A stretch of DNA of 64,000 bases from Pedobacter sp. L105 (lineage in GTDB: Bacteria; Bacteroidota; Bacteroidia; Sphingobacteriales; Sphingobacteriaceae): assembly GCF_009765875.1 (NCBI RefSeq), contig NZ_LMUP01000002.1:1-64000 (forward strand). The letters run 5' to 3'. The notes under the pieces were generated by a model, which had not been told where the DNA came from, searched no databases, and saw only the letters and a program-made list of their open reading frames with translations. Positions 9,401-17,596 of the stretch are shown here, in pieces. Made by a program: the position numbers and the translations under genes. Numbering within the stretch: position 1 is the first letter of the stretch; each line of letters begins with the position of its first letter.

Positions 9401-10156
9401 GCGCACAATTCGTCTTTTTAAAGTACTTGGTTTATAATAGGTGAAGTCAACTCCCCTGCGAACACGCAATACGGTAAGCAGCTGGCTGAAGGTCTCTTCA
9501 TCCTGTTCAGGAACTGTTTCTGTAATTTCAGTTTTAGAATAATCTGAATGGAAAGGATGGTTAATGGTCAATAAATGTTCAGCAATCTTTGCTGGCGGAA
9601 ATACAAAATCTACCAGTCCGGTACTGATTGCGCTATTTGGCATCCCCTTAAACGCCGCCGAGTCGCCATCTTGTGCAAAGGTTATCCCTCCATATGCCTT
9701 AATGACTTCCAGACCTAATGTTCCGTCGGTTAAGGCACCAGATAGGATCACGCCTACGGCATAACTTTGGTGAACAACAGCTAATGAAGAGAAAAATAAA
9801 TCAATGATCTTCACCTTATGGTGTTTATCATCCAGTGGTTCCAGCTTCAATATGCCATCTGTAGCTGTAAGTATCTTATTCACCGGAATAATGTAAAAAT
9901 GATCTGTCTCCAGATGGATATTATCTGTGATCAGCACCACAGGAATCTTGGAAATCTTTCTTAATATCTCGGGCAGAGAACTTTCATGATGGGGGCTTAA
10001 ATGCTGCACAAACACATAGGCCATTCCAGATTTTTCTGGTATTACTTCTAAGAATTGTCTCACCGCCTCTAATCCGCCAGCTGATGCCCCAATTCCTACA
10101 ACTGGAAATTGATTTGGCGATACCGAGTCCTCAGGAGACCCATTTAATTTGTTCAT
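6491..10156 (-). CDS. CheB-CheR-PAS-PAS hybrid histidine kinase
   Basis: 1221 residues. CheB methylesterase domain at ~17-200 with triad Ser25 (GIGASAGG), His52 (VQHLSPHH) and Asp144 (SGALTDG). CheR methyltransferase at ~215-490 with SAM site WVAGCATGEEAYSIA and LISCRNVMIYLEP. A long Glu-rich coiled coil (~650-750, repeated NEELQS/EELQSxNEE), two PAS domains (~755-850 and ~875-1000), HisKA with phosphorylatable His1010 (IASHELKTP), and an ATPase domain with NFVNNAIKYA, DRGPGI and GLGLGLYI. No receiver domain is present and no response regulator or chemoreceptor gene is adjacent, so its phosphotransfer partner must be encoded elsewhere. Such proteins are usually stress or light/nutrient sensors rather than classical chemotaxis adaptors. 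Confidence 0.95.
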   Translation of the reverse strand: MNKLNGSPEDSVSPNQFPVVGIGASAGGLEAVRQFLEVIPEKSGMAYVFVQHLSPHHESSLPEILRKISKIPVVLITDNIHLETDHFYIIPVNKILTATDGILKLEPLDDKHHKVKIIDLFFSSLAVVHQSYAVGVILSGALTDGTLGLEVIKAYGGITFAQDGDSAAFKGMPNSAISTGLVDFVFPPAKIAEHLLTINHPFHSDYSKTEITETVPEQDEETFSQLLTVLRVRRGVDFTYYKPSTLKRRIVRRMALNNISVPLQYLAFVRENKDEQDALYNDMLISVTSFFRDPASFDLLCNVIMPNIIHQKSPNESLRIWVAGCATGEEAYSIAICLQEYLGAKAATMKIQIFATDISETAIAKARTGIYKPADMEGLSAARQQQFFTKLDDNYQVNKATRDLCVFAHHNLLKDPPFSKVDLISCRNVMIYLEPVLQKRILTTFHYSLNEQGFLMLGKSESIGKNGDLFTTYNNMERIFRPNGARRRFMHVTSQGNEQNFKDIDQKLQKDGGKQDILKIADDIILAEYAPAGVLVDEHFDIIQFRGITDNWLALSPGKASLNLLKMAREGLAFELRNLLLLAKKTNTVARKENVLFNAKSQQQYVNMEVMPLTSAEELHFLILFEKGSVREEKLVLSGKSKKQITDPRDVRIAQLEKELLQSRADMRTVTEDQEAVNEELQSANEELLSGSEELQSLNEELETSKEELQSTNEEINIVNSELLDRNEQLNNARTYTEGIINTIRDPLIILDRDLKVKRATGGFYTKFKVTKKETEGRYFYELGNKQWDNPALRTLLESILPEKKVFADYELTHVFPSIGRRVMVVNTRQLDNVYGEQLILLAIEDVTDKRKVEEGLAEVELLFKESKERLKLAVDAAGLGTWDYNPLSGELILDHRSKAMFGLMSADEIEYSQFIQMIHADDRDHIDESLRQALEGTNNGEYEKEFRTLETPDKKLKWIKFKGKAYFNIIGVAYRFVGTSLDITVQKLHDEATIELLKQKDDFISIASHELKTPITSLKASLQLITRMKNNITPEKLHSLIDVSSRSLEKVSVLIEDLLSASRFNQGFLQLNKTKLTLSKLIDDCCHHVRMGGVYSIITGGDLELEVYADGSRIDQVMINFVNNAIKYAPEEKEIHVFIEKANGMAKVSVTDRGPGIAAEKLPHLFDRYFRVDNTNGLQYSGLGLGLYICAEIIKKNEGEIGVDSEIGKGSTFWFTLPLS

Positions 10157-10280
10157 TAAATGTGTTTAAGATAAAAGCAAAAGGGACACCAAAATCAACT
10201 GAGAGTGTACGAAAGAAAAAAAATCAGTCCCCGTTTATAAAGATAACCTTAATTAAGCAGGAACTGAAATGAAAATTCTT

Positions 10281-11801
10281 TTACACAAATTTAAGCCAGG
10301 AGCTATTATCGAGGTATTCATCTACTACCTTCACTGCATTATCAAATTTAAATGATGAAATCAATGCAGCCACTTCCTGTTTAACCAGGACAATACAATT
10401 ATCTACTAAATCTTTTCTAAATCCTTTTACTTCCAGTTCCAACACATAACCTACACAAATAACCCTTCCTATGATCTTGCCCAGATCAACCAATTTACGT
10501 TGCGAAAGCGTATTGTCAATCGTAAAGCTCAGATCATTTTTAAAATGCAGGCATGATTCTGCGGTTAGCTTAAGTTCTCTCAGAAAATCAAATAAATGAT
10601 TTTTCTTCTCTTTTTTCATAGAACGGGTAATCATTTCAGCCATTTGGGCATAGAGCATTTCATTGGAACCTTCAAAAATCTGGAAAGGCCTGCTGTCCAT
10701 GATCCCACGTCCGCCGATATGACTTGTTCTGTAGCCGTTAGCACCTGAAAGCTGTACAAGCAGCTGTGCAGATTCCTGCATCAGATCGGTAACCACTGCT
10801 TTCATGGTATTGGCTTCCAAACCTTCCAAAGCCAGGTTAAATTCAATTCCACTGATAGAACTGCTTTTTGCGCACATCGCAGAGCATATGGTAAAGGCCG
10901 ACTGAATCCTGGAGATCTGGAATTGTACCGAATCCATGGCCAGTAAATTACCCACGCCAACCATCCTGTTTTTACAATGCTGAATGGCTTCGTCCATCAT
11001 TCTTTTGATAAAGCCCATTCCCATACCCGGAAACTGCATCCTGCTTCGGTGCAAAATATCCAGCATCATTTTGATACCGGTAGTTTCAGGCTGTAATTTA
11101 AAATTTGCAGGCACCTGTATGTCAAGCTGGTTTAATCCATAAGGAATCATATATAATCCAGCGTTATCATAATATTCATCTACAATTACCTTCTGACCTT
11201 TACGGGTAGTATCACAGATGAAGAAATCGATGTCCCTTCCCAGCTCGCCATTACCAATTGCTTTTCTGGAAGCAATCAGCCAGTAGTCGGCTAAGCCTGT
11301 TAATCCCTGCCAATGTTTAGTTCCTTTAATGCGGTATCCATCGCCAGATTCTTCATTCTGGGTTTTCATGCTCAGCGCATCACTTCCATAGTCAGGTTCG
11401 GTAATCATCAATCCGCCCATGTTCTGCTCTTCCAGAAAGCGGTCAAAAATTTCCTTTTTAACCCCTTCTTCGGCATATTTGGAGATAGGTTCTAAAAATA
11501 AGGCGATATTAATTCCGAAAGTTAGTGAAAGCGAAAGTGATTCATAAGAAGCTGCCGCCAGAAGTCCAAGACATTCTTTGACCTTACTTCCGCGACCCCC
11601 GAAATTCTCAGGAATAGCTACAGAAAGCGGTTTTTTTGATAAAATTTCATGCATTACCGAAGGTGGCAGCCCTCGTTCCAAACTAAGTTTGTTAATGTCT
11701 TCTTTTTCGTGAAATAGATTTTTTAATGTTTGCTCAAAGTCTTTTATAAATTCTGAAAACTTGATGTCGGTCAATGTCATATAAATGTTATTAGATATCA
11801 T
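10281..11801 (-). CDS. Acyl-CoA dehydrogenase family protein
   Basis: 506 residues; Met8 (coordinate 11780, MTLTDIKF) is a plausible alternative start. The order of segments follows FAD-dependent acyl-CoA dehydrogenases: an N-terminal helical domain with PENFGGRGS, a central beta domain with GGLMITEPDYGSDALSMKT (FAD-contacting ITEP..GSD motif) and KHWQGLTGLADYWLI, and a C-terminal helical domain with RGIMDSRPFQIFEGSNEMLY, the usual IFEGTN region. The C-terminus is about 100 residues longer than in the short-chain enzymes. It would oxidise an acyl-CoA to the enoyl-CoA in the cytoplasm; the chain length specificity cannot be read. No electron-transfer flavoprotein or thiolase genes are adjacent. 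Confidence 0.88.
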   Translation of the reverse strand: MISNNIYMTLTDIKFSEFIKDFEQTLKNLFHEKEDINKLSLERGLPPSVMHEILSKKPLSVAIPENFGGRGSKVKECLGLLAAASYESLSLSLTFGINIALFLEPISKYAEEGVKKEIFDRFLEEQNMGGLMITEPDYGSDALSMKTQNEESGDGYRIKGTKHWQGLTGLADYWLIASRKAIGNGELGRDIDFFICDTTRKGQKVIVDEYYDNAGLYMIPYGLNQLDIQVPANFKLQPETTGIKMMLDILHRSRMQFPGMGMGFIKRMMDEAIQHCKNRMVGVGNLLAMDSVQFQISRIQSAFTICSAMCAKSSSISGIEFNLALEGLEANTMKAVVTDLMQESAQLLVQLSGANGYRTSHIGGRGIMDSRPFQIFEGSNEMLYAQMAEMITRSMKKEKKNHLFDFLRELKLTAESCLHFKNDLSFTIDNTLSQRKLVDLGKIIGRVICVGYVLELEVKGFRKDLVDNCIVLVKQEVAALISSFKFDNAVKVVDEYLDNSSWLKFV

Positions 11802-12059
11802 GGAGAACGAAAACCAAAGTTACTGCTGCTATGAGGATCAATACATGATACCGATCATCTTTTAGGAAAAATTCCTATGAATTATGCATCGATATTGCGT
11901 ATTTGAGTCCTGATTAGTCTCAGTTTCTCTTAATTTACGTAAGGTACTACAAAAAAACTAAGATCTTATTTATAATCATACTAAATAGCATAATTTAAGT
12001 CATTTTTGTAATACTTACTCAAAACAGACAGCAAATGTTAACTTCGCCAAAAAAAAGTC

Positions 12060-12740
12060 ATGCTGGAAATTGTTTATCAAGATGAACATTTAATTGCGAT
12101 CAACAAACCTCATGGTTTACTGGTACACCGATCTGTAATTGCAAATGACGCAAAGGAATTTGCACTACAGCTCCTGCGCGATCAGGTGAACAGACGCGTA
12201 AGCCCTGTACACCGACTGGATAGAAAAACAGGTGGACTGTTACTCTTTGCTTTTGAAAAGGACGTGGAGATAGCAATGCACAAACAATTTCAGGAAGGAC
12301 TGGTAAAGAAAAAATATAAAGCAATTGTGCGCGGTTATTCTCCGGATAGTTTAGATATCGATTATGCTTTAACGAATGATAATGGTGTTATTCAGGAAGC
12401 TTTTACTTCTTTTATCACTTTAAAAAAGGCAGAGGTGGAAGTTCCTTTTGGCAAACATCCCACTTCAAGATATTCGCTGGTAGAAGCCAGCCCCACTACC
12501 GGACGTATGCACCAGTTAAGAAAACATTTTGCGCATATATTTCATCCCATAATTGGCGATAGAAAACATGGCTGCAATAAACAGAACAGGTTTTTTAAAG
12601 AAGAATGGGAGATGACCACCATGTTATTACATGCTTCTGAACTGTTGTTTACACATCCGGTTACCAATGAGCAAATTCACCTCACAGCACCGCTGCAGGA
12701 TGAATTTAACCGGATAATGAAGCTGATGAATTGGCTTTAG
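12060..12740 (+). CDS. truC: RluA-family pseudouridine synthase, TruC-like
   Basis: 226 residues. The signature HRLDRKTGG with catalytic Asp54, the opening LEIVYQDEHLIAINKPHGLLVH, the GRMHQLRKHFAHIFHPIIGD segment and the overall length place it with TruC, which makes pseudouridine-65 in tRNA(Asp/Glu). It has no N-terminal S4 domain, unlike RluC/RluD. It ends 7 bp from the convergent outer-membrane barrel gene. The symbol rests on length and motif similarity; a related RluA-family member is possible. Confidence 0.85.
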   Translation: MLEIVYQDEHLIAINKPHGLLVHRSVIANDAKEFALQLLRDQVNRRVSPVHRLDRKTGGLLLFAFEKDVEIAMHKQFQEGLVKKKYKAIVRGYSPDSLDIDYALTNDNGVIQEAFTSFITLKKAEVEVPFGKHPTSRYSLVEASPTTGRMHQLRKHFAHIFHPIIGDRKHGCNKQNRFFKEEWEMTTMLLHASELLFTHPVTNEQIHLTAPLQDEFNRIMKLMNWL

Positions 12741-12747
12741 ACCGATA

Positions 12748-14949
12748 TCAGTTTGATACATCATTATTATTAATTCCATTTTTATTCTTTCTGATCTTTT
12801 CTTTAAGGCTGCCAAAATTGTAGTTTAAACTTAGCCTGTAACTGTTATAATAACTCTGAACAGAACTTCTTTGATAAAAATCATTTCCCGTAGTATATGT
12901 TTTACTGTACCAGTATTTTACAAACGGATTATTCACCAATGCGGCTACAGACAAGCGATGCTGGATAAGTTCTTTACTGAACCCAATAGACGAGCCTACC
13001 CTTCCATTAGTGCTTCCCTGAAAACCAGTGGGATTATGACTTTGTACATCGAGCCCTGCATTCAGTCTCCAACCTTTATCAAATTCATATCCCGTTGACA
13101 AATTTATCGTATAATTGAGTAACTCCTTTTTCACGAATACACCTTCGGCCTCTCCCTCCAGCCAGAAATAGATCATACTGCCGTTGAAACTTACATTCCA
13201 GCGTTTAGTGAGCTGACGGCTGATATTGATAAAATTACTTAACCCGGTTATTTTCCCTGTATTTTCATAAGTAGTACGGGTAATCTGGGTTAAAGGATTA
13301 AATGTAGCTACTGCGAGGGCCGAATTATTCAGAAAAGCGTAATCCAGACCGATAGTGACGGCTGTTTTTCCTGAAAATGTATAAGCACTTTGCAGGTCGT
13401 TGACCAGTTCAGGCTGTAAATTGGGGTTACCTGTAGTTTCAAAATTTGGATTTAAGCGGTTTACAAAAGGATTTAACCGATTGATACCGGGACGTTTTAT
13501 CCGCTGTGAAAAACCAAAGCTCCAGCTATCTCCATTGGTGAAATTTTTATTCAAACTCAGGTTAGGAACCACCCTCAGGTAGTTCCGTTTCACTTTTGAA
13601 ACCGTAGAGAGATAGTCTGCCTCTACCAGGGTCTCTTCAGCTCGTATCCCCGCCTGGAAACTCCAGCTTTTTAAATTTAAAATATATGAATTATAGGCAC
13701 TTAGAACCTGTTGGGTATAATTATAAGAGTCCGAATTTATTGGCTGCAATTCAAATTCGTTATTGCTCCCATTTAGTGAAAGATATTGAAAATCACTTTT
13801 TTGAGCACGGAATATTCCTTTGATACCACTTTCAATGGTCAGATTTTTTAAAGGATATAGAAAATCTACCTGTAAAGTGTGTTCAGGGGAATGTTCATCA
13901 TTATCCTGACGGTAGTCTGGTGTTAAAAAATTGACAGGATTAATCACATTGACATTAGCCGACAAATTGTTGTTGTTCTCACTGTAAAGGTAGGAGAAAG
14001 TAAGCAGCCTATTTTTATCGGCTTTAAAACCCAACTGGTAATTGAGGGAAGCGTCAACTCCACTCCTGCTGCCAACAGTTTGGTTATTCAATTGATAACT
14101 CTGCAATTGGTCCTGCGTACCTTCTAACTTAAAGTACTGACTACCAAAACCTTTGTTATGATTACCATACCAATTTAGCTGGGAAGAAACCAGGTGAAGA
14201 GAGTCTATTTCATAACTCAGTTCAGCACCGAAATAGCCGTTTCTGGAATTACTTTTAGTATTTCCCTCCTGTGTTAAACTGCCAGATGATACACCTGTGC
14301 TGGTCCTGTTAGCTGAGTTTGAAGTTTCAGGAGCATGGTTATATCCAGCCCCGCCAAAAGCTGACAAACCAAATTTGCCTTGTTTCATAGAGAAGGAACC
14401 TCCAACTCCAGGTCCTGCTGCAGGAAATTGTCCATTTACATTCAATGTACCACTATAACCATTGTTTTCTTTTTTGTTGGTAATGATATTGATGATTCCC
14501 GCTAAACCTTCAGCATCATATTTTGAAGGTGGTACAGTGATCACTTCAATGCGCTGAATAGTGGAGGCAGGCATTGTTCTCAACAGATCCGTCAGATTAG
14601 ATTGCGCTACGCCTGATGGCTTTCCATTAATGAGCACCTTATAACTGGAATTGCCTTTAAGGAGGATGTTTCCACTGGGATCTACAGCGATATAAGGAAT
14701 CTTGTGCATCATGCCCAGCACACTATTACCTTTACTCTCCGGATCTGCCTGTAAGTCATAGATAATCCTGTCAGATTTCTGTTTGATGATGGTCTTTCTT
14801 CCTGTGACAGCCACCTCTTTCAATCTGCGGGTAGAATCTTGTTTAACGATAGAATCTTGTTTAGCTTGTGCTTGGGTAAGGGAATTAACACCAAAAATAA
14901 TAAGGATCAATGCAATGATAAAGTGAATAGTTTTACCTGTTTTTTTCAT
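12748..14949 (-). CDS. Outer-membrane beta-barrel family protein (TonB-receptor-like, OMP_b-brl)
   Basis: 733 residues with a signal peptide ending near LTQAQA. The plug-like segment at ~50-155 contains DRIIYDLQADPESKGN, KIPYIAVDPSGNILLKGNSS, YKVLINGKPSG and IEVITVPPSKYDAEGLAGIINI, all shared nearly verbatim with the paralogue at 34872. The remaining ~560 residues are barrel strands, including SLNKNFTNGDSWSFGFSQRI and the conserved RPGINRLNPFVNRLNPNFE. In contrast to the other two paralogues in this window, the N-terminal carboxypeptidase-regulatory (CarboxypepD_reg) domain is missing; only a short linker precedes the plug. It probably transports or binds a ligand at the outer membrane; the substrate is unknown. 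Confidence 0.88.
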   Translation of the reverse strand: MKKTGKTIHFIIALILIIFGVNSLTQAQAKQDSIVKQDSTRRLKEVAVTGRKTIIKQKSDRIIYDLQADPESKGNSVLGMMHKIPYIAVDPSGNILLKGNSSYKVLINGKPSGVAQSNLTDLLRTMPASTIQRIEVITVPPSKYDAEGLAGIINIITNKKENNGYSGTLNVNGQFPAAGPGVGGSFSMKQGKFGLSAFGGAGYNHAPETSNSANRTSTGVSSGSLTQEGNTKSNSRNGYFGAELSYEIDSLHLVSSQLNWYGNHNKGFGSQYFKLEGTQDQLQSYQLNNQTVGSRSGVDASLNYQLGFKADKNRLLTFSYLYSENNNNLSANVNVINPVNFLTPDYRQDNDEHSPEHTLQVDFLYPLKNLTIESGIKGIFRAQKSDFQYLSLNGSNNEFELQPINSDSYNYTQQVLSAYNSYILNLKSWSFQAGIRAEETLVEADYLSTVSKVKRNYLRVVPNLSLNKNFTNGDSWSFGFSQRIKRPGINRLNPFVNRLNPNFETTGNPNLQPELVNDLQSAYTFSGKTAVTIGLDYAFLNNSALAVATFNPLTQITRTTYENTGKITGLSNFINISRQLTKRWNVSFNGSMIYFWLEGEAEGVFVKKELLNYTINLSTGYEFDKGWRLNAGLDVQSHNPTGFQGSTNGRVGSSIGFSKELIQHRLSVAALVNNPFVKYWYSKTYTTGNDFYQRSSVQSYYNSYRLSLNYNFGSLKEKIRKNKNGINNNDVSN

Positions 14950-15386
14950 ATGAACGTATTTGATTTTTAATATTTATGATGCTTGGATCCGCTAATTGAT
15001 GCCTTTTTGTAAGCTGCAAACTGCTTTATATTCCATGTGAATGAGCGTTTATTTTAGAAAATGACCATAACAATTCCTGCCGGCAAGAAAAAGGCTTCCC
15101 GGAATTTATTGACGTAAATAATTAATTAGGCTTTTACTGAAGAACTATGCTGCTTATTTTTTTGCCGATGAGCTAATTGACGTCTCTTTTAATCTCATCT
15201 TTCAATTTTATGGTTGATAATGGTATGACGCCGTAATTTGATGATAGGTTACATCCCAAAATGAAATATAATAGCTTTGGCCGCAGAAAAGAGTATAGAA
15301 AACACAGCAAAAATTTTAGCCCGCGCACGGTTTACGCAGGCTTAAAGAGGGAATAATTTGTTTTATTAACTATAGTATGCAATATT
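14950..15386. other. Intergenic region, 437 bp
   Basis: It should hold the promoter of the minus-strand barrel gene (starting at 14949) and, at its right end, the terminator of the next minus-strand gene. I see no tRNA, repeat or convincing gene. A 31-codon basic ORF at 15261-15356 overlaps the terminator hairpin and is not accepted as a gene. Confidence 0.5.
15308..15341 (-). terminator. Probable rho-independent terminator of the unknown gene at 15387
   Basis: Read on the minus strand: stem GCCTGCG / CGCGGGC (7 bp with one G-U, 9-nt loop; plus-strand arms 15319-15325 and 15335-15341), followed by TAAAATTTTT. It lies 46 bp beyond the stop codon. Confidence 0.5.
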
Positions 15387-16154
15387 TTAATCTTTTGAAT
15401 AAATGAATTTGCCATTTTCATCTAATACATTGGGGGTAAATATCGCCGCACAGATCGCAGAGGGATTAAAATCTTTATTATTTAATAAAACCTTATACTC
15501 TTCGAGTATATAAAAATAGTCAAGAAAAACGCCTACCAGACATACACAACCATCTGGTACTTTAAATTGAAATTTATGTGCATTTAAAATTCCCTGGTTT
15601 ATATCAACTAATACACTTTGAGATTTAACAGCTTTAGGCTTGGGATTGTTCAATCTTAATAACGCAACATATACATTCAATTTACAAAACTTGCTTTCAG
15701 GTATGAATTTCAGCTTTGCAGGAATTTTTAATTCAGGCAGTGATACGACTAAGTTATTGCCGGTTAAATTTACTGACGGTTTTACCCGTAAAAAATCAAT
15801 CAGTTTCGAATTTGTATTAAATTCAAAATTAGACAGTCCATCAAAACTATTTTCAGTAAACTCAAATTTTGTTTCCTCACCATCACGCGAGTCATATAAA
15901 ATCTTACTTATTTCTGAGTTCATACGGTTGTGCATTGTTCCATCCTGAAATTTGTGAAGACGCTCACTAAACTGTGTTTTAATATCACTTGACAGCTGAA
16001 TGGCTAAACTGTAGACCGTAGAACATTTTTTAGTTTTTTCCGTTTGCTTTACTTTTCCGGACTTGATAGCCATAGTTTGCCGGCCATCTTTAAAATTTTT
16101 CATCACTACGGGACCCACTGCACCGGAGACGTGTTTTTTAGTTACTCTTGCCAT
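15387..16154 (-). CDS. Protein of unknown function (possibly DUF6266-like)
   Basis: 255 residues, no signal peptide and no membrane helix. It opens with a basic stretch containing GAVGPVVMKNFKDGRQTMA, then a helical Ser/Lys-rich part (FSERLHKFQDGTMHNRMNSE) and a C-terminal half of beta-rich hydrophobic strands (CVCLVGVFLDYFYILEEYKV). The opening, with MARxxK and GxVGPVV, reminds me of the DUF6266 proteins common in Bacteroidota, but I am not sure. It stands alone: its own terminator lies downstream and its upstream region (16155-16260) carries a striking four-copy 10-bp repeat. The gene is divergent from the thiamine operon. Function unknown. Confidence 0.65.
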   Translation of the reverse strand: MARVTKKHVSGAVGPVVMKNFKDGRQTMAIKSGKVKQTEKTKKCSTVYSLAIQLSSDIKTQFSERLHKFQDGTMHNRMNSEISKILYDSRDGEETKFEFTENSFDGLSNFEFNTNSKLIDFLRVKPSVNLTGNNLVVSLPELKIPAKLKFIPESKFCKLNVYVALLRLNNPKPKAVKSQSVLVDINQGILNAHKFQFKVPDGCVCLVGVFLDYFYILEEYKVLLNNKDFNPSAICAAIFTPNVLDENGKFIYSKD

Positions 16155-16647
16155 GTTTTTTTAATTAAATATAAAACTCATTTTTTATAAATAAGAAATA
16201 AAATATCAATTATTGTGATTTTTTCCGACAATTTCCGGTAATTTCCGAAGATTTCCGACATTTTAATTTCACCATTAGCACATCCTGCAGAGAAGCTACA
16301 ATACGTTGTCACCGTTTCAAGTTAAAGATAAATGCAGTCTGCAAAATTCAGGTAGCTGCGCTTATCCAGCGCTTAACAACAGCTGATAATACGGCTTCGA
16401 TAACAATAAGCGCATTATTAGCGCATAAATAGCGCAGTATAAGCTCAGTATTGACACTTTGCAAATTATCTGTGAACCCGATTATGCGGGCGCATACCAC
16501 AATGTGCTTTCATGTTTTACGTTTAAAGTATTGATAATAAATTATAAAAATTAAAGTCCTTAATTCACGAATTGAGGATTTCATATTTATCGTAATGCTT
16601 TATTTTTTTTGTCCTAAAATCCCGTAATAAATCGTTAAACTTGTAAA
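16155..16647. other. Intergenic region with short repeats and hairpins
   Basis: About 490 bp of AT-rich DNA between the unknown gene and the TPP riboswitch. It holds the 10-bp repeat array at 16221-16260, a cluster of GCGC words between 16358 and 16436 (GCGCTTA twice, TAAGCGC once, AGCGCA twice), and a perfect small inverted repeat TATGCG-GG-CGCATA at 16483-16496. The promoter of the thiamine operon should lie in its right part, but I see no clear TANNTTTG there. Confidence 0.5.
16221..16260. repeat. Four tandem 10-bp repeats, consensus ATTTCCGaca
   Basis: Four consecutive 10-bp units share the core TTTCCG; unit 1 and unit 4 differ only in the first base. The period equals one DNA helical turn and the array ends 67 bp upstream of the minus-strand gene at 16154, a position suited to operator or upstream activation sites. 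Confidence 0.8.
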
Positions 16648-16724
16648 GCTTTAGTGGTGTCCTTTTACGGACTGAGATCATACACTTTGCACCTGATCCG
16701 GTTAGTACCGGCGTAGGAAAAAGC
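16648..16724 (+). ncRNA. TPP (thi-box) riboswitch
   Basis: The conserved thi-box elements are present in order: GTGTCC near 16657, CTGAGA (16672-16677), then ACCTGATCCGG (16691-16701) and TAGTACCGGCGTAGG (16703-16717). Outer stem P1 pairs GCTTT (16648-16652) with AAAGC (16720-16724). It precedes thiM by 62 bp. Downstream there is a small hairpin (GTTC-TAAG-GAAC around 16749) but no T tract, so the expression platform looks translational or otherwise non-terminator; that part is inference. Confidence 0.95.
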
Positions 16725-16786
16725 AAAATGGGTATAATACCGTCTTCTGTTCTAAGGAACATCCTTTCGCTGCAAATTTTATTGAT

Positions 16787-17596
16787 ATGAAACAGCAACT
16801 CTGGAATTATATTACAAATTTAAGAAAGGCCTCTCCCCTTGTACACAGCATCACTAATTATGTAGTGATGAACACGACGGCTAATGCTCTACTGGCGGCC
16901 GGAGCATCCCCGATTATGGCACATGCCCATCTGGAGATGGAAGATATGGTTAAGATTTCGGGTGCACTGGTCATTAACGTTGGTACACTCGACGAATATT
17001 GGGTAGAGAGTATGCGTATCGCTATTCAATGCGCCAATACCCTATCAAAACCCTGGATCCTTGATCCTGTAGGTGCAGGAGCTACCGCTTACCGAAATGA
17101 AATATTAAAGGAACTGATTAGTTATCGCCCTTCGGTTATCCGGGGTAATGCCTCAGAAATTATGGCACTGGCACAAATGAACAGCCAGACCAAAGGAGTT
17201 GACAGTACCCATAAAACTGAAGAAGCTATTACCGCCGCCATTCAGCTGAACCAAACTACCGGTGCTGTAATCTGTATTTCTGGAGCTACCGACAGTATTA
17301 TCAGCCATGGAAAGCTGGTGAAATTGAAAAATGGCGATCCGCTAATGGCAAGGGTAACAGGAATGGGTTGTACCGCCACAGCACTGATCGCTGCCTTTTG
17401 TGCTGCTACTCCTGAAAATCTATTTGACGCAACAGTTACAGCGATGGCCTTAATGGGTGTGACAGGGGAACAGGCTGCAACTTTATCCAATGGCCCGGGA
17501 AGTCTCCAAATGAATTTTCTGGATGTTCTGGCTACGCTGAAGGAAGATGATTTTATTCGTTTATTAAATATAGAAGAAGGACATGTCGTCGTTTAA
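16787..17596 (+). CDS. thiM: Hydroxyethylthiazole kinase
   Basis: 269 residues, cytoplasmic. Phosphorylates 4-methyl-5-hydroxyethylthiazole, the thiazole salvage step of thiamine synthesis. Family marks: LVHSITNYVVMNTTANALLAAGASPIMAHA at the start (read in two pieces), WILDPVGAGAT, VIRGNASEI, and the ATP/anion-hole motif ARVTGMGCTATALIAAF with the conserved Cys. It is the first gene after the TPP riboswitch and overlaps thiE by 14 bp, so translation is probably coupled. No thiC, thiG or thiS is nearby; this operon is of salvage type. Confidence 0.96.
   Translation: MKQQLWNYITNLRKASPLVHSITNYVVMNTTANALLAAGASPIMAHAHLEMEDMVKISGALVINVGTLDEYWVESMRIAIQCANTLSKPWILDPVGAGATAYRNEILKELISYRPSVIRGNASEIMALAQMNSQTKGVDSTHKTEEAITAAIQLNQTTGAVICISGATDSIISHGKLVKLKNGDPLMARVTGMGCTATALIAAFCAATPENLFDATVTAMALMGVTGEQAATLSNGPGSLQMNFLDVLATLKEDDFIRLLNIEEGHVVV

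Noticed and set aside
15261..15356. 31-codon basic ORF starting MKYNSFGRRKEYRKH
   Set aside because: It overlaps the terminator hairpin of the 15387 gene and has no family resemblance; I kept the terminator and noted the ORF only.
16565..16798. Minus-strand ORF of 77 codons
   Set aside because: It lies on the antisense of the TPP riboswitch and its leader; the RNA element explains the region.
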